A DNA stretch of 64,000 bases, from contig CAYYDE010000004.1 in assembly GCA_964470525.1 (NCBI GenBank), positions 62,001-126,000 on the forward strand, read 5' to 3'. Shown here in pieces: positions 11,637 to 22,951 of the stretch. Position numbers and translations under genes: made by a program. Source of the DNA: CAYYDE01 sp964470525 (lineage in GTDB: Bacteria; Patescibacteriota; Gracilibacteria; BD1-5; UBA6164). The notes below the pieces were generated by a model. It was not told the DNA's origin. It searched no databases and saw only the letters and a program-made list of their open reading frames with translations. The number at the start of each line of letters is the position of its first letter. Position 1 is the first letter of the stretch.

Positions 11637-12539
11637 TTATACAGCTAAAGTTTCAAATAATGATTCAAGTTCATTGGTTATATTTATGATATTGGTGACT
11701 TGAATATTTTTTTTGAGAAATTTTTCCATCAAAGGATTTAGAGATTGAGATTTTTGTATTTCTACATGAATGTTTGTAGCAAATTTTTTGAGATGAAACT
11801 CACTAAAGTCAGACTCATTTATTTCTTGAATATTATTTACTTCTATTTCAAATTTATGATTTTCCATACGAGCAAAAAAATCTTTTTTTGAGCTATTTAT
11901 GATAATTTCTCCATTTTTTATCACAGCTAAAGAATTACATAATTTTTCTACTTCTTCAAGATAATGAGTCGTGAGAAGTATTGTCGTTCCAGAAGCATGG
12001 AGCTTTTGAAGAAAATCATAGGTAGATTTTCTTAGATTGATATCAATTCATGCAGTTGGTTCATCTAAAATCAAAAGTTTTGGTGAGTGCATTAAAGCTC
12101 TAGCAATCATAAGTCTACGTTTCATTCCTCCAGAAAGTTGCATAACTTTTCCATCAGTTTTATCACTGAGTCAGAGTTCTTTGAGTAAAAAATTTGCTCT
12201 TGGAATACTTTCTTTTTGGCTCATTCCATGATATCCAGCTTGTGTTGTAAGTACATCAATAACACGAGAAAAAATATCAAGATTGATTTCTTGAGGGACA
12301 ACTCATATAAGTTTTTTGGCTTGAGAAAAATCTTTTTCAATATCGATTCAAAAAATTTCCACACTTCCTGAAGTTTTTTTCACTAAATCTGTGAGAATTC
12401 AAATAATGGTTGATTTTCCAGCACCATTTACTCACAAGAGCGCAAAAAAATCTCATTCTTGTATTGAGAAATCAATATTTTTCAGAGCTTCAAAATTTTT
12501 ATATTTTTTTTGTAAATGAGACATACGAATTGCGTACAT
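11637..12539 (-). CDS. ABC transporter ATP-binding protein (ABC-2 exporter partner)
   Basis: The 300-residue ATPase energises the adjacent permease. It has Walker A (LLGVNGAGKSTIIGILTDL), the Q-loop GVVPQEINLDIFSRV, signature LSGGMKRRLMIARAL, Walker B LLILDEPTAGID and the switch LLTTHYLEEVEKLC. The C-terminal 80 residues are an extra regulatory-type region. Several conserved glycines, including in Walker A and LSGG, are TGA. Confidence 0.93.
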
Positions 12540-12580
12540 ATACTATTGTGTTAGAAAATAAGAAACATTCTAATAGAGTA

Positions 12581-12772
12581 TTAGAGAAGTTCATCTATTT
12601 GTTGTTCGAGATCTTTGAGTTCGTCTGGTGAGGGAGAAAGTTCTCATTGTAATTGTGCTTTTTGAAGCTCTTGTTGTGCTTTTTGTCTTTTTTCTTCTAA
12701 TTCTTTTATATAGCGTTTTATTTGAGATTGAGTCATTTTTGGTTTTGAACCTCCTGGTGCAAATTCTGTCAT
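12581..12772 (-). CDS. Small coiled-coil hypothetical protein
   Basis: The 63-residue product MTEFAPGGSKPKMTQSQIKR... continues as an uninterrupted charged helix (KELEEKRQKAQQELQKAQLQ) and ends DLEQQIDELL. One internal TGA (Gly) after the helix hides it in the standard code. It sits 41 bp upstream of the ABC operon on the same strand and may be co-transcribed. No function is suggested. Confidence 0.65.
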
Positions 12773-12942
12773 AGTATTTTTTTTGAAATATTTTTTGTAT
12801 TATAGTGAAAACTCAGCAAAAAACAATTTTGCTTTTGAAAAACAAATGATTTGAATATAATAAATATGTTTTTATTGTCACTTTTTTAAGGGAAAAACGT
12901 TAATAAATTAGATCTGTTTATTTTTTATCTTTTACATAAAAT

Positions 12943-15123
12943 ATGAAAAAAATTATAAAAATATCTCTTGTTTCCGTTGGAGTTATTATGATTGGGGTTG
13001 GAGGATATTATGCATATGATACATTTTATTCACAAACATCTTCGTCTGGATGAGACCAATTTGGATTTGAACAAAATATTTCTTATACTGTTGAGAGAAA
13101 AGATTTAATTTCAAGTTTAGATTTTTCAGGGAATACAAAAATTAAAAATCAACAAAAATTAAAATTTCCTTGAGAATCAAAAGTTACATGAGTTCGTGTA
13201 GCTCTTGGAGATAATGTAAAAGAATGAGATTTAATTGCAGAAATTGATAAAGCAAATGTATTGACTGAAATTGAAATTTTAAAAATTCGTCTTACAAATG
13301 CACAATTACAACTGAAAAAAGTACAAGAAAATAGTACTGATATTGAAGTAAAAAGAGCTGAAATAGAATACGAAAAATTGCAAAATGATTTAAAAAATAA
13401 ACAACAAAATTATGATTTTTTTGTGAAAGATCTTGATCAAAAGATTCTTGATGCACAAAAACAACTCAATCAAAAAAAATCATATTTTGCTATTGTTCAA
13501 AGGGAAATTCAAAATTCTGTAAGTGATTTGAAAAACTCACCAGATACACAAACTCAAGAAATTTTGCAAACTCAAAATAGAATTGCTGCTTTGGAACAAG
13601 AATACCAAAAAGAAGAAAAAAATTTTCAAGCTAATCTCACACAAAAACAAAAGGAATATTTTCAAGCAATTGAAAAAGAATATATGAATATTCAATCTTC
13701 ATTGCACGGTCTCAATAAAAATTTCCAAGAAGTTGATCAGCTTCTTCAATTTCGTAATGAAGGAAATTATGATAGACAGCTTTCTATTTATTTTTCTGCA
13801 AAAGATGGAAAGTATAAAAATCTCTCTGAAAATTCTATGCAAGGAGCATATGCAAAATTTCTGATTTTAGAGGATGCTTTTAAAAAAATGCCAGAAAAAT
13901 ATCTTATTCAAGATATTATTGCGTTGAGTGATATACAAATTGATATGTATAATGATATTTGGGTTGCAAGTGATAATATGATGAAATGACTTGATAATAG
14001 TATTGAATCAGAAACTTTAGATGCTGGAAAAATTTCATCGTTTTATTCTATAGCAAGTAGTTTATATAGCCAAGCATTTGAGAAAAAAACAAGTATTCCA
14101 AATGTTGCAATTACTTTGAATAATCTTAAAACTCCAGATGAGATAGAAAAAGAAATGAAAAGAGAACTTGAAGACAAAAAAAATCAAATAGTATCTTTGA
14201 AGCAATCATTACAAAAATTAAAAGATACTCATACTTTGACGCTTTGAACTTTGGATTATAAAATCGTGCAAGAACAAGAAAAAGCTCTTGATTTGGAAAA
14301 AGAAATTCAAACACTTGAAAGAGAATTTCAACAATTGAAACAAAATAGAGAGTATGAAATCAATATGAAAAGAAAAGAAATTGATATTCAAGAATTAGAA
14401 TTACTTCAAGCTCGTAAAAAATTAGAAGAAGTACTTGATACAAGCAATAATCAAGAATTAGTTACTGCTCAAAATGATTATAAACAGGCAAAAGTTGTAT
14501 TGGAAAATGAACAAGCAAAAATTGCAAATTACGAAATACGTGCACCATTTGATGGAATTATTACTCGTGTGGATTATGCAGTTGGGGATAATCTTGGAAC
14601 AAATGATGAAAAATATATTCTTATTGAAAATCCAGAAATTCTAGAAATTAGTATTTTTGCTGATCAAGTAGATATTACAAAATTGATGAAATGACAAAAA
14701 ACACAAATTCGTTATGATGCTTTTGCTGGAGTAGAGTTTGATGGGGAAATTATAGAAATTGATTCCACTCCACAAGAAAAAGATGGAATTACAAAATATG
14801 AAGTAAAAATTTTAGTAACCAAAACAACGGAAAAAATATTTTCTTGAATGATGGCAAATGTAGTGATTGTAACAGAAAAAAAAGAACAAGTACTTTGAGT
14901 TCCATTTACAGCTGTTCAAGTAGACCAAGAAACAGGAGAATCATTTGTAATGGTGATTGATTCTTCTGGAAAAAAACAAAAGAGAAAAGTGGAGATTTGA
15001 TATTCTGATGGAAATAGTACAGAAATTTTGGAATGATTGAAAGAATGAGAAAAAGTGTTAGAAATAGATTATGATGCAAACGCTTTTACTCCACAAGATT
15101 TTGAAATGGGATGATTTTATTAA
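12943..15123 (+). CDS. HlyD/MacA-type efflux adaptor with very long coiled-coil hairpin
   Basis: This membrane-fusion subunit is partner to the following MacB-like ABC genes. The 726-residue protein has one N-terminal membrane segment (ISLVSVGVIMIGVGGYYAY), a first half-lipoyl region (KLKFPGESKVTGVRVALGDNVKEGD), then roughly 420 residues of Lys/Gln/Glu-rich coiled coil. The second half-lipoyl region follows (YEIRAPFDGIITRVDYAVGD, near residue 525), then beta-barrel and membrane-proximal domains. MacA is usually near 370-400 residues, so the hairpin is greatly enlarged. TGA glycines occur only outside the coiled coil. Confidence 0.88.
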
Positions 15124-15155
15124 AAAGAGAGTATTGTTTTTATAATTTTTTAGAT

Positions 15156-15827
15156 ATGTTATTAGAATTAAAAAATATTGTGAAATCCTATGAACTTGGA
15201 GAGGAAACGTTTCATGTGTTAAGTGGAGTGAATTTACAAGTACAAGAATGAGAATTTTTATCTATTATGTGACCATCAGGAAGTGGGAAATCGACTCTTA
15301 TGAATATCATTGGAATGCTTGATACTCCAACCTCAGGAGAGTTTTATATTGAATGAAAAAGAGTAGATAGTTTATCTGATAGAAAACAATCTCGTTTACG
15401 TCGTGAAAATATAGGATTTATTTTTCAAAATTATTCTTTAATTCCACGTTTGAGTGTTATAGAACAAGTAAAACTTCCACTTATGTATCAAGGATTTTCT
15501 CAAAAAGAAGCAACACAATTATCTCAAGAAGCGTTAGAAAAAGTAGGGTTAACATGAAAAGAAAAAAGTATGCCAAACGAACTTTCTTGATGACAAAAAC
15601 AAAGAGTTGCGATTGCAAGAGCAATTGTGATTTCTCCAAAGATTATGTTAGCAGATGAGCCAACATGAGCCCTTGATACGAAAACGAGTAATGATATTAT
15701 GGATATTTTTCATTCTTTGAATAAAGAATGAAAAACAATTCTCATTATTACCCATGAGCCAGATATAGCAGCTCAAACAAAACGCGTGATTTCTATTCGT
15801 GACGGACATATTGTAGATACAGTATAG
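15156..15827 (+). CDS. ABC transporter ATP-binding protein (MacB/LolD type)
   Basis: The 223-residue ATPase has Walker A SIMGPSGSGKSTLMNIIGML, Q-loop FIFQNYSLIPRLSVIEQV, signature ELSGGQKQRVAIARAIV, Walker B IMLADEPTGALD and the H-switch IITHEPDIA. The first Gly of Walker A and both signature glycines are TGA. It lies 32 bp after the adaptor gene and 23 bp before the FtsX-like permease: adaptor, ATPase and permease form one export operon for a peptide, lipid or small molecule. Confidence 0.95.
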
Positions 15828-15850
15828 TTTTATCTTTTTATCCTGAAAAT

Positions 15851-17068
15851 ATGAATTTTTTTATCCTTCTTCGACAATGATTTTCTTCGATTTTGGCGAA
15901 TAAACTTCGTTCTTCTTTGTCGATTCTTGGGATAGTTATAGGAATTTGTTCAGTAGTAATTATGTTAGCTATTTGAGAAGGAGCAAAACAATCTATTTTG
16001 TCTTCTTTTGATAGTGTAGATAATTTAATTTCTATAGAAAAAAAATATTGACAATGAGATATGATGAGTAAATCTTCTGTATCTAATCCTATTTCTTCTC
16101 CAGAAATTATAACTATGGAAATGGCTCAAGAAATAGAACAAAAAGTTTTTTGAGTAGAGTCTGTAGTATATGCTGCAAGTGTAAGTGTTTGGGATATGAA
16201 ATATAATTCTAAACCACTCTATGGGCAATTAAGTGGAATTTCATCTGATTTTTTACAACAGAAATGATATAAAATTCAATATGGAAGTGCTTTTTCAGAA
16301 AAAAACTTTCAAGAAGATGAAAAAGTATTGATTTTATGACATTATTTAATTTCTGAACATTTTGGAAAAACAAATCCTATTTGAGAAAAAATTTATATTT
16401 GATGAAGTCCTTTTATTGTAGTTTGAATTTTAGAAAAGAAAAATTGGAATACAGATTATTCTATGTTTATTCCTGCTACGACAGCAGTAAATCGTTTATG
16501 AGCAAAAGAATTGTACAAATTAGAAGTATTTACTGATAAACAAAGAGCTGTAAATGATGTAAAAAAAGATTTACAATATTTTTTATTTCGTAAATCTTGA
16601 GTATTTTCTCCAAGTGAAGCTCCTTTTAGTGTTCGTACAAATGAAGATGTGTTAAAACAGGTAGATCAAATAGTTGGGAATATGCAATTACTATTGTGAG
16701 CGATTGGATCAATTGCTTTGATTGTGGGAGGTATTTGAATTATGAATATTATGCTGGTATCTGTTACGGAACGTACTCGTGAAATAGGGATTCGTAAAGC
16801 AATTGGAGCAACGAAATTACATATTTTGTCACAATTTTTAATAGAGGCAGTAACACTTAGTATGATCTGATGTGTGATTGCTGTATGAATTTGTTATAGT
16901 TGAGTGTATGCAATCAATAGTTTTGTTCCAAACTTTCAAGCTGTTATTACTATGAGTGTTGTGATGATTTCAAGTATGGTGTCTATTTTAATGGGAATTA
17001 TTTTTGGTCTTATGCCAGCCTGGAAAGCAGCACGTCTGAAACCGATTGATGCGTTGAGATTTGAATAA
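15851..17068 (+). CDS. MacB-like ABC transporter permease (FtsX fold)
   Basis: The 405-residue permease has an N-terminal membrane helix (LSILGIVIGICSVVIMLAIG), a large extracytoplasmic MacB_PCD domain of about 200 residues, and three C-terminal helices containing [21 protein letters not shown] followed by IRKAIGATKLHILSQFLIEA. It ends AARLKPIDALRFE, as in MacB permeases. It is the last gene of the efflux operon and is followed by a terminator. Confidence 0.95.
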
Positions 17069-17093
17069 AAAAGACTCTTTTAGAGTCTTTTTT
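17067..17093. terminator. Bidirectional terminator between MacB permease gene and recR
   Basis: AAAAAAGACTC-TTTTA-GAGTCTTTTTT hairpin between convergent genes. Confidence 0.85.
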
Positions 17094-17703
17094 ATATTTC
17101 CTTTCTTTCTTTAATTGAATTGATAAGAGTGATATTATCAGCATATTCAATATATCAGCTTGAGAGTCATCTTGAGAGGCGAGTGAGTGTGACAAATGGT
17201 TTGAGTCATCTTTTTTCTATTTGTTCTTTTATATACATAGAAGTTGCTTCTCATTCAATATTTGGGTTTGTGGCAATAATGAGTTCTATTTTTTTTTGAG
17301 AATTATTGATACGATTGAAAAGAGTTTCAAAGTTGAGATCTCAAATAAATACACCATTCATAGGGGAAATAGCTCATCATAAGATATGATATTTCCCATC
17401 AAATACATTTGATTGTTCGATAGAAATCATATCAAGATATTCTTCAACGACACAAATAATATCATCTTTTCTTTCCGAATTATTACAAATGCTACATGTT
17501 GTTATATGTGCATCAATGAGGATTCCACATATTTCACATTTACTGGTTTGAGTTTGGATTTTCTGGAGTTGATTTGCAAGAGTTTCAAGATAATTTTTGT
17601 TACTATTGAGAAGAAAAAATGCAAGTTTTGTAGCTGATTTTTCTCAAATTCATGGAAGAAAAGAAATCAATTGAATGAGTTTTTTCAAGCTCTCAGGAAG
17701 CAT
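17092..17703 (-). CDS. recR: Recombination protein RecR
   Basis: RecR acts with RecO and RecF in RecA loading at gaps. The 203-residue protein starts MLPESLKKLIQLISFLPGIG (HhH), has the C4 zinc finger CEICGILIDAHITTCSIC near residues 57-74, and a Toprim domain with ICVVEEYLDMISIEQ and GGAISPMNGVFIGDLNFETL, ending GGYIEYADNITL-like. Many glycines, including GIGEKSATKLAF and the Toprim GG, are TGA. Size and order are normal. Confidence 0.95.
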
Positions 17704-17767
17704 AAATAACAAGACAGAGAATAAAATAATTTTCAATAGTCTATAAGAAAAAATATTTTTTGCAATT

Positions 17768-17803
17768 AAAAAAGTTTCAAAATATATATTTTGAAACTTT
17801 TTT
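17768..17803 (-). terminator. Terminator of the rsmH-ftsL operon
   Basis: AAAAAAGTTTCAAAATATATATTTTGAAACTTTTTT is a near-perfect palindrome abutting the TAA of the FtsL-like gene. Confidence 0.8.
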
Positions 17804-18170
17804 AATTTCTAAATGCGTAATTTCTTATATCTTTCACTACTATAAAATCACTATCTTTTGATGATTCCATCATTTGTACTCATTCCCATTGCATCAGATT
17901 TGAAAGACTTTGTAATTCAGCTATTTTAACATCTAAGATATCTTTCTCAATACTCAGAGAGTTTCTCTTTATATCAAGAGTTCTGATATTGTATCATTTT
18001 GTAGCATTTACATTGAGTGTCCATACGTAGTAGATTCCTAAAAATCAGATAAACAATAGAGTGAGTATATATGTCGAATTTACTCCAAGTTGAAAACTTT
18101 CTCTTGTTGTTTTTCTTTCTGATAGAAATCTCAAATGTCCTCTTTTTATAACGAGTAAATTTGGATTCAT
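17802..18170 (-). CDS. FtsL-like cell division protein (septum formation initiator-like)
   Basis: The 122-residue product has about 30 basic cytoplasmic residues, a single membrane span (YILTLLFIGFLGIYYVWTL) and a predicted coiled-coil outer region (IRTLDIKRNSLSIEKDILDV). This topology and its position directly after rsmH match ftsL in the mraZ-rsmH-ftsL order of the division cluster. FtsL is poorly conserved in sequence, so the assignment rests on topology and context. TGA glycines hide it under the standard code. Confidence 0.6.
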
Positions 18171-18203
18171 TGCTCTTCTCTTATTAGGATGTAATTTTGG
18201 TAA

Positions 18204-19163
18204 TTATATTTTTCTTGCACATCTTGCTTTTGCGCTCCTAGATCTCGAGTTGTGTTTTATTTCATCGTTTGTTGGAATAATAGGTTTTTTTGTAAGAATT
18301 TCAAGTTGTTTTTTATGGTGACACATACAAACTATGTCATGACAAATACAATCTTTTGATTCCATCTTAAAAATATTTTTTACAATTCTATCTTCAAGTG
18401 AATGAAAGCTAATAACAAAAATATTTCCTTTAGATTCTAAAAGTTCAATTGCATCTTTTAATGATGTTTCAATCACTTCTAATTCTTGATTTGCTTCAAT
18501 ACGTAAAGCTTGAAAAATTCTTGTTTTGCTTTTTGGAAATTTTGAAAGATTTCCAATAAAATCTGAAAGTTGTTTCGTAGTATGAAATTTTCCTCCAGTT
18601 CTTCTATGAGCAAAGATTGCTTCAGCTATTTTTCTTGCCGAAGGTTCTTCTCAATATTCTCGAAAAATTTTGAGTAAAGCATCCTTACTATAAGAGTTCA
18701 CTATCTGACTTGCTGATATTCATATTTGAGTATCAAATCTCATATCGAGAGGACCATCTATTTTAAAACTAAATCCTCTTTCTCCATCATCAACATGAAG
18801 GGAAGAAATACCAAGATCGTAATAAATTCATGTTATTTTTGTGTATCATAATTCTTGAATTCTTTTTGAAAGATTTGAAAAATTATCATGTATAAAAATA
18901 AGTTCTACTCACGATGTTTGAAATTCTTGTTCCAATTGTGGTTGGGCAAGAGTAAGATTTCTCTTATCAGCATCAAATCATATAAAAGTATCTCACGGGT
19001 TCATTTTTTTAATGATTTCTCTTGCATGTCATCACATTCCAAGAGTGCAGTCTACTATAATATTCTTCTTGTTTTTAAAAATCTTGATATGTTCTACAAG
19101 TTCATTGAGTAAAACAGAAATATGAAGTTCTTTTGTACTCTTTTTTCATCAAATTTTCTGCAT
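18204..19163 (-). CDS. rsmH: 16S rRNA m4C1402 methyltransferase RsmH (MraW)
   Basis: RsmH N4-methylates C1402 in the ribosomal P site. The 319-residue protein shows HISVLLNELVEHIKIFKNKK, the SAM motif IVDCTLGMGGHAREIIKKM, YYDLGISSLHVDDGERGFSF, and the C-terminal VISFHSLEDRIVKNIFK. A C-rich insert (KDCICHDIVCMCHHKK) matches the usual family cysteines. Family glycines GMGGH and DLGIS include TGA. The FtsL-like gene follows 33 bp downstream; no mraZ is seen upstream. Confidence 0.95.
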
Positions 19164-19561
19164 TTTGTTAAAAAAATGTTAATAAGTGATTTTTTTGTTT
19201 TTGTTTAAGTCTTTTTGCATGTATTGTTTTATCCTTTTTTAAAATAAAGTCAATACAAAGTTTTAAAAACTATTAAAAAATGTCTAGACAAATGTTTTAT
19301 TTATTTTAAGAGAAGATTTTTGAGTTTTTAACAGAGTTTGAACATTTGAGTTTTTCTGCTATAAAAAGTATAAAAAAATATGTAATTTTTGCAAGAAAAA
19401 ATTTTTATGGATGTACACAATTTTGGTACAATCATGCATTTTTTTATTTTTATACTCTATAATTTTATTGCAATAGAAATGTATATATTTTCTGATAAAA
19501 ATTTGATTTTTTCATAAAAAAAATTAAACTATGACTAAATTAGTAATATTTAGTACATAAT
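19164..19561. other. 398-bp AT-rich intergenic region between divergent rsmH and sufC
   Basis: No gene, RNA or clear repeat was recognised. A minus-strand TTGACT lies near 19250 but no convincing -10 box pairs with it. A 9-codon ORF ending two bases before the sufC ATG is too short to support. The region presumably holds both divergent promoters. Confidence 0.5.
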
Positions 19562-20299
19562 ATGATAGAAATAGAAAAATTATCAGTAAAAGTTGGAGAA
19601 AAAAGTATTTTACATGATATCAGTATAAATTTTGAAATTGGGAAAAATTATTTAATTCTTGGAAAAAATGGAAGTGGAAAATCTTCTCTTGCTGGTTTTT
19701 TAATGTGAAATCCTGCTCTTGAATATGTTTCTGGATCAGTACAATTCGATGGAAAAAATTTGCAGGAAATGACAGTAGATGAGAGAAGTACTGCTGGATT
19801 ATTTTTGTCTTTTCAAAATATTCCTGAGATTCAATGAGTAAATGTTCGTGAATATCTTCGCACTATTTATAATGCAATGTTGAAAACTCATTTTCCAGAT
19901 ACTCCAGCTCTCACTCCATTTGTGTTTAAAAGATTTATTAAAAAATATTTGGAAGAGCTTGAAATTCCAGAAGTTTTTTTGGAAAGAGATTTACATGTTG
20001 GATTTTCATGATGAGAAAAAAGAAAGATTGAAATGCTTCAAGTAAAACTTTTGTGACCAAAATATATTATTTTTGATGAAATAGATTCATGACTTGATGT
20101 TGATGCATTTAAGTTAGTAGCTGAACTTATTGTGAGTTTGAATACAAAAAATAATTCTATTATTGTGATTACACATCATTTTAAAATTGTAGAATATATT
20201 GATTTTGATACAGTTTATGTTTTAAAAAATGGAAAACTTCACAAACAGTGATGAATTCAAATATTAGATGAAATTAGAGAACACGGTTTTTGAGAATAA
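19562..20299 (+). CDS. sufC: Fe-S cluster assembly ATPase SufC
   Basis: SufC is the ABC-type ATPase of the SufBCD scaffold. The 245-residue protein begins MIEIEKLSVKVGEKSILHDI, with Walker A ILGKNGSGKSSLAGFLMG, the SufC-typical FLSFQNIPEIQGVNV, signature VGFSGGEKRKIEMLQVKLL and Walker B YIIFDEIDSGLDVDAF. Several signature glycines are TGA. It is separated from sufB by an opposite-strand, foreign-looking gene and two terminator hairpins, unlike the usual uninterrupted sufCBDS order. Confidence 0.95.
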
Positions 20300-20346
20300 A
20301 AAAACGGTTCGTTAGAACCGTTTGAGAAGTCTGACTCAGACTTCTT
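20298..20346. terminator. Two tandem hairpins between sufC and the opposite-strand gene
   Basis: AAACGGTTC-GTTA-GAACCGTTT (20302-20323) is followed directly by AGAAGTCTGA-C-TCAGACTTCT (20325-20345). On the minus strand the second hairpin read ends in a run of seven T, so the pair terminates the 20347-20697 gene well. On the plus strand the T-run is only three bases. Confidence 0.7.
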
Positions 20347-20697
20347 TCACCCCTTATACATCGGATAATCACTTTTCCCTGAAGGGGAAGGATTTCCTGA
20401 AGAAATAGGAGGTTGTTCCTCTTGAGAAGGATATATGATTCGGAATGTTTTCCAAGCGATGACAAGACCAGTTGGGCATAAAATCCATACGAGACAGAGA
20501 GCTGTCCATAGGATAATTTTGCGCAGGACCTCATCTACAACTACTTCATCTAACACGAGAAGAATAACAAAAATTGCTACTATTGCTAGAATGATCATCC
20601 CGATGATAGAGAGGTTTTTTCTAAACTCCCTTTCTCTTCGAGCGTTTTCATAACTTCTGTGTATTTCTTCCAAAGATTGCATATTTGATTGAATCAT
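20347..20697 (-). CDS. Putative two-helix membrane protein; foreign-looking, ends in TGA
   Basis: The 116-residue product has an N-terminal helical segment (SLEEIHRSYENARREREFRK), two membrane spans (IIGMIILAIVAIFVILLVL and ILWTALCLVWILCPTGLVIA) and a Pro/Ser/Gly-rich tail ending YPMYKG. I do not recognise the family. It has no internal TGA, ends in TGA (20349-20347) directly before tandem terminators, has an AGAGGT ribosome-binding site, and looks more GC-rich than its neighbours. ATG at 20697 is preferred; an in-frame GTG lies just before it. It interrupts the suf genes on the opposite strand. Confidence 0.72.
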   Translation of the reverse strand: MIQSNMQSLEEIHRSYENARREREFRKNLSIIGMIILAIVAIFVILLVLDEVVVDEVLRKIILWTALCLVWILCPTGLVIAWKTFRIIYPSQEEQPPISSGNPSPSGKSDYPMYKG

Positions 20698-20761
20698 CAC
20701 ATTGTACCTCTTTGTTGTGTATGAATATGAAAACTAATTTATTATAAAAATAATTTTATAT

Positions 20762-22165
20762 ATGTCAAATCCAAAAAATATAACTATTTCATGAACATGG
20801 GATTTCAGTGATGAAGTTACATATGATAATGAACTTATTCCATGAGTGAGTGAAACAGTTGTGAGACAGATTTCACTTGCTAATGCTGAACCAAAATGGA
20901 TGTTAGAACTTCGTCTTAAGGCTCTTGATATTTATCGTATGAAAAATATCCCAAGTTGGGGACCTGATATTTCTCAACTGGATTTAGAAAGTATTTATTA
21001 TTTTGCAAAACCTGCGTGAGCTGGAAATAATAAAACATGGGAGGATGTTCCTGAAAATATCAAAAAAACATTTGATCGTTTATGAATTCCTGAAGCAGAA
21101 AAGAAATCACTTGCAGGAGTTTGAGCTCAATATGATAGTGAAACAGTCTATCATTCTTTGAAACAAGAGCTTGTGGATCAATGAGTTATTTTTGATGATT
21201 TGAGTCACGCTTTAAGGGTTCCTGAATATGAAGAAATTATTAAAAAATATTTTTCAAAATCAATTCCTCTTTCAGATCATAAATTTTCTGCACTTCACTA
21301 TGCTGTTTGGAGTTGAGGAACATTTTTGTATGTTCCTGCTGGAGTGAAAATTTCTGAACCATTACAATCATATTTTCGTATGAATGTAAAATCTGGATGA
21401 CAATTTGAACATACACTTATTATTTTAGAAGAAGATTCTCAAGCGCATTATATAGAATGATGTAGCGCTCCAAAATATGATGAAAGTTCTCTCCATGCTG
21501 GATGAGTAGAAATATTTGTGTGAAAAAATGCACATATGCGTTATTCTTCAGTAGAAAATTGGAGTTTAGATACCTATAATCTCAATACAAAAAGAGCCAT
21601 TGTGCAAGAAAAATGACATATAGAATGGGTATGAGGAAATCTTGGATCAAATACAACTATGTTGTATCCGTGTAGTGTATTATTGTGAGATTTTGCAAGT
21701 GCTGATCATTTGTGAATTGCGTTTGCTGCTGCATGACAAAATCAAGATACATGAGCAAAAGTGATTCATATTGGAAAATCTACTTCTTCTAATATTATTT
21801 CAAAATCTCTTTCAAAATGATGAGGAATTGCAACTTATAGAGGATTGGTAGAAATTAAAAAAACGGCAACAAATTCTGTAGTAAAAGTGGATTGTGATGG
21901 ATTGATGTTAGATGCTATTTCTTCAAATAATGCTATTCCTGTGATCAATATTTGAAATGCAACTTCTACCGTGGCACATGAAGCCAGTGCTGGAAAAATA
22001 AATGAACAAGATTTATTTTATCTCATGAGTCGTGGAATTTCAGAATCAGAAGCAACATCAATGATAGTGAATGGATTTATTTCACCTATTTTAAGAGAAT
22101 TACCTTTAGAATACGCGAGTGAGATGAATGTGTTGATTTCTATGGAATTTGAATGAGGATTTTAA
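20762..22165 (+). CDS. sufB: Fe-S cluster assembly protein SufB
   Basis: SufB is the scaffold subunit on which Fe-S clusters form. The 467-residue protein carries LELRLKALDIYRMKNIPSWG near the N-terminus and the SufB beta-helix with FRMNVKSGGQFEHTLIILEE, HAGGVEIFVGKNAHMRYSSV and WVGGNLGSNTTMLYPCSVLLG. The C-terminal block contains GNATSTVAHEASAGKINEQD and YLMSRGISESEATSMIVNGF. More than 20 glycines are TGA, so it appears as fragments under the standard code. Confidence 0.96.
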
Positions 22166-22188
22166 TTATCATAATGTAAAAAATATAT

Positions 22189-22884
22189 ATGAACCAAATA
22201 GTTCAAAATAATTATCTTAATAAAAGTGGTTTTTATCTTATTGATGATACTTCTCCAAGAGTGATTGATGTTTTACCAGGAGTCAGTGTAAAACTTTTGC
22301 TTATCAATAATAAAAAACCAATAACTTTGAATCTAGAATCAGGAGCAAAGGTAGATTTTTATGCTTTTTTATATGAATCAACTCCTCCAAAAATGTTTTT
22401 TCATCAAAATGAAGAACATTCTTCACTGTCTATACATGCGCTTTTTTACAATAAAATGGTTTCACTTCAATCACAATTAAAATCATATATTCATGCCCAT
22501 CATTGTAGTTCTCATATCCAAATTGTAGGGATTATTGAGAAAGAAAGACTTCAGTTGGATTCAATAATTGAAATTGAAAAGGACGTACATCAAGTGCAGG
22601 CTCATCTTGAAATTGAAAATATTTTTATAGGAGATGAATGAAGCGTTTCTTCTATCCCAACACTTTTAGTGAGAAGTGATGATGTTGTTGCAAGTCATAG
22701 TTCAAAAACACATCGTTTAGAAAAAGAAAAATTATTTTATTTAATGGCACGTGGACTTTCACAAAATCATGCGGTTTCTCTTATGATTGATGGATATTTT
22801 CAAAACAAATTTTCTCAAATAAAAGATTTTGATAAACATATTTTTCAAGATCTCTATGATACATTTTTTACTTTACGATCATAA
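22189..22884 (+). CDS. sufD: SufD-like Fe-S assembly protein, short form
   Basis: SufD pairs with SufB and SufC. This 231-residue version lacks the long N-terminal helical region of typical 400-450-residue SufD but keeps the beta-helix core and the C-terminal signature: VASHSSKTHRLEKEKLFYLM then ARGLSQNHAVSLMIDGYF, matching the SufB/SufD C-terminal domain. One TGA (Gly after FIGDE) splits it in the standard code. It lies 23 bp after sufB and 67 bp before sufS. Confidence 0.85.
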
Positions 22885-22951
22885 TTTGGGTTGAAAAATT
22901 TTCAAAATATTTATAATAAAGCAATATTTTTTATTCATTCAAAAATTTCTT

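Noticed and set aside
19531..19560. 9-codon leader peptide just before sufC
   Set aside because: It is too short and lacks supporting structure or ribosome-binding site.
20274..20534. ORF on the minus strand overlapping the suf insert
   Set aside because: It is another frame of the 20347-20697 gene and its terminators.
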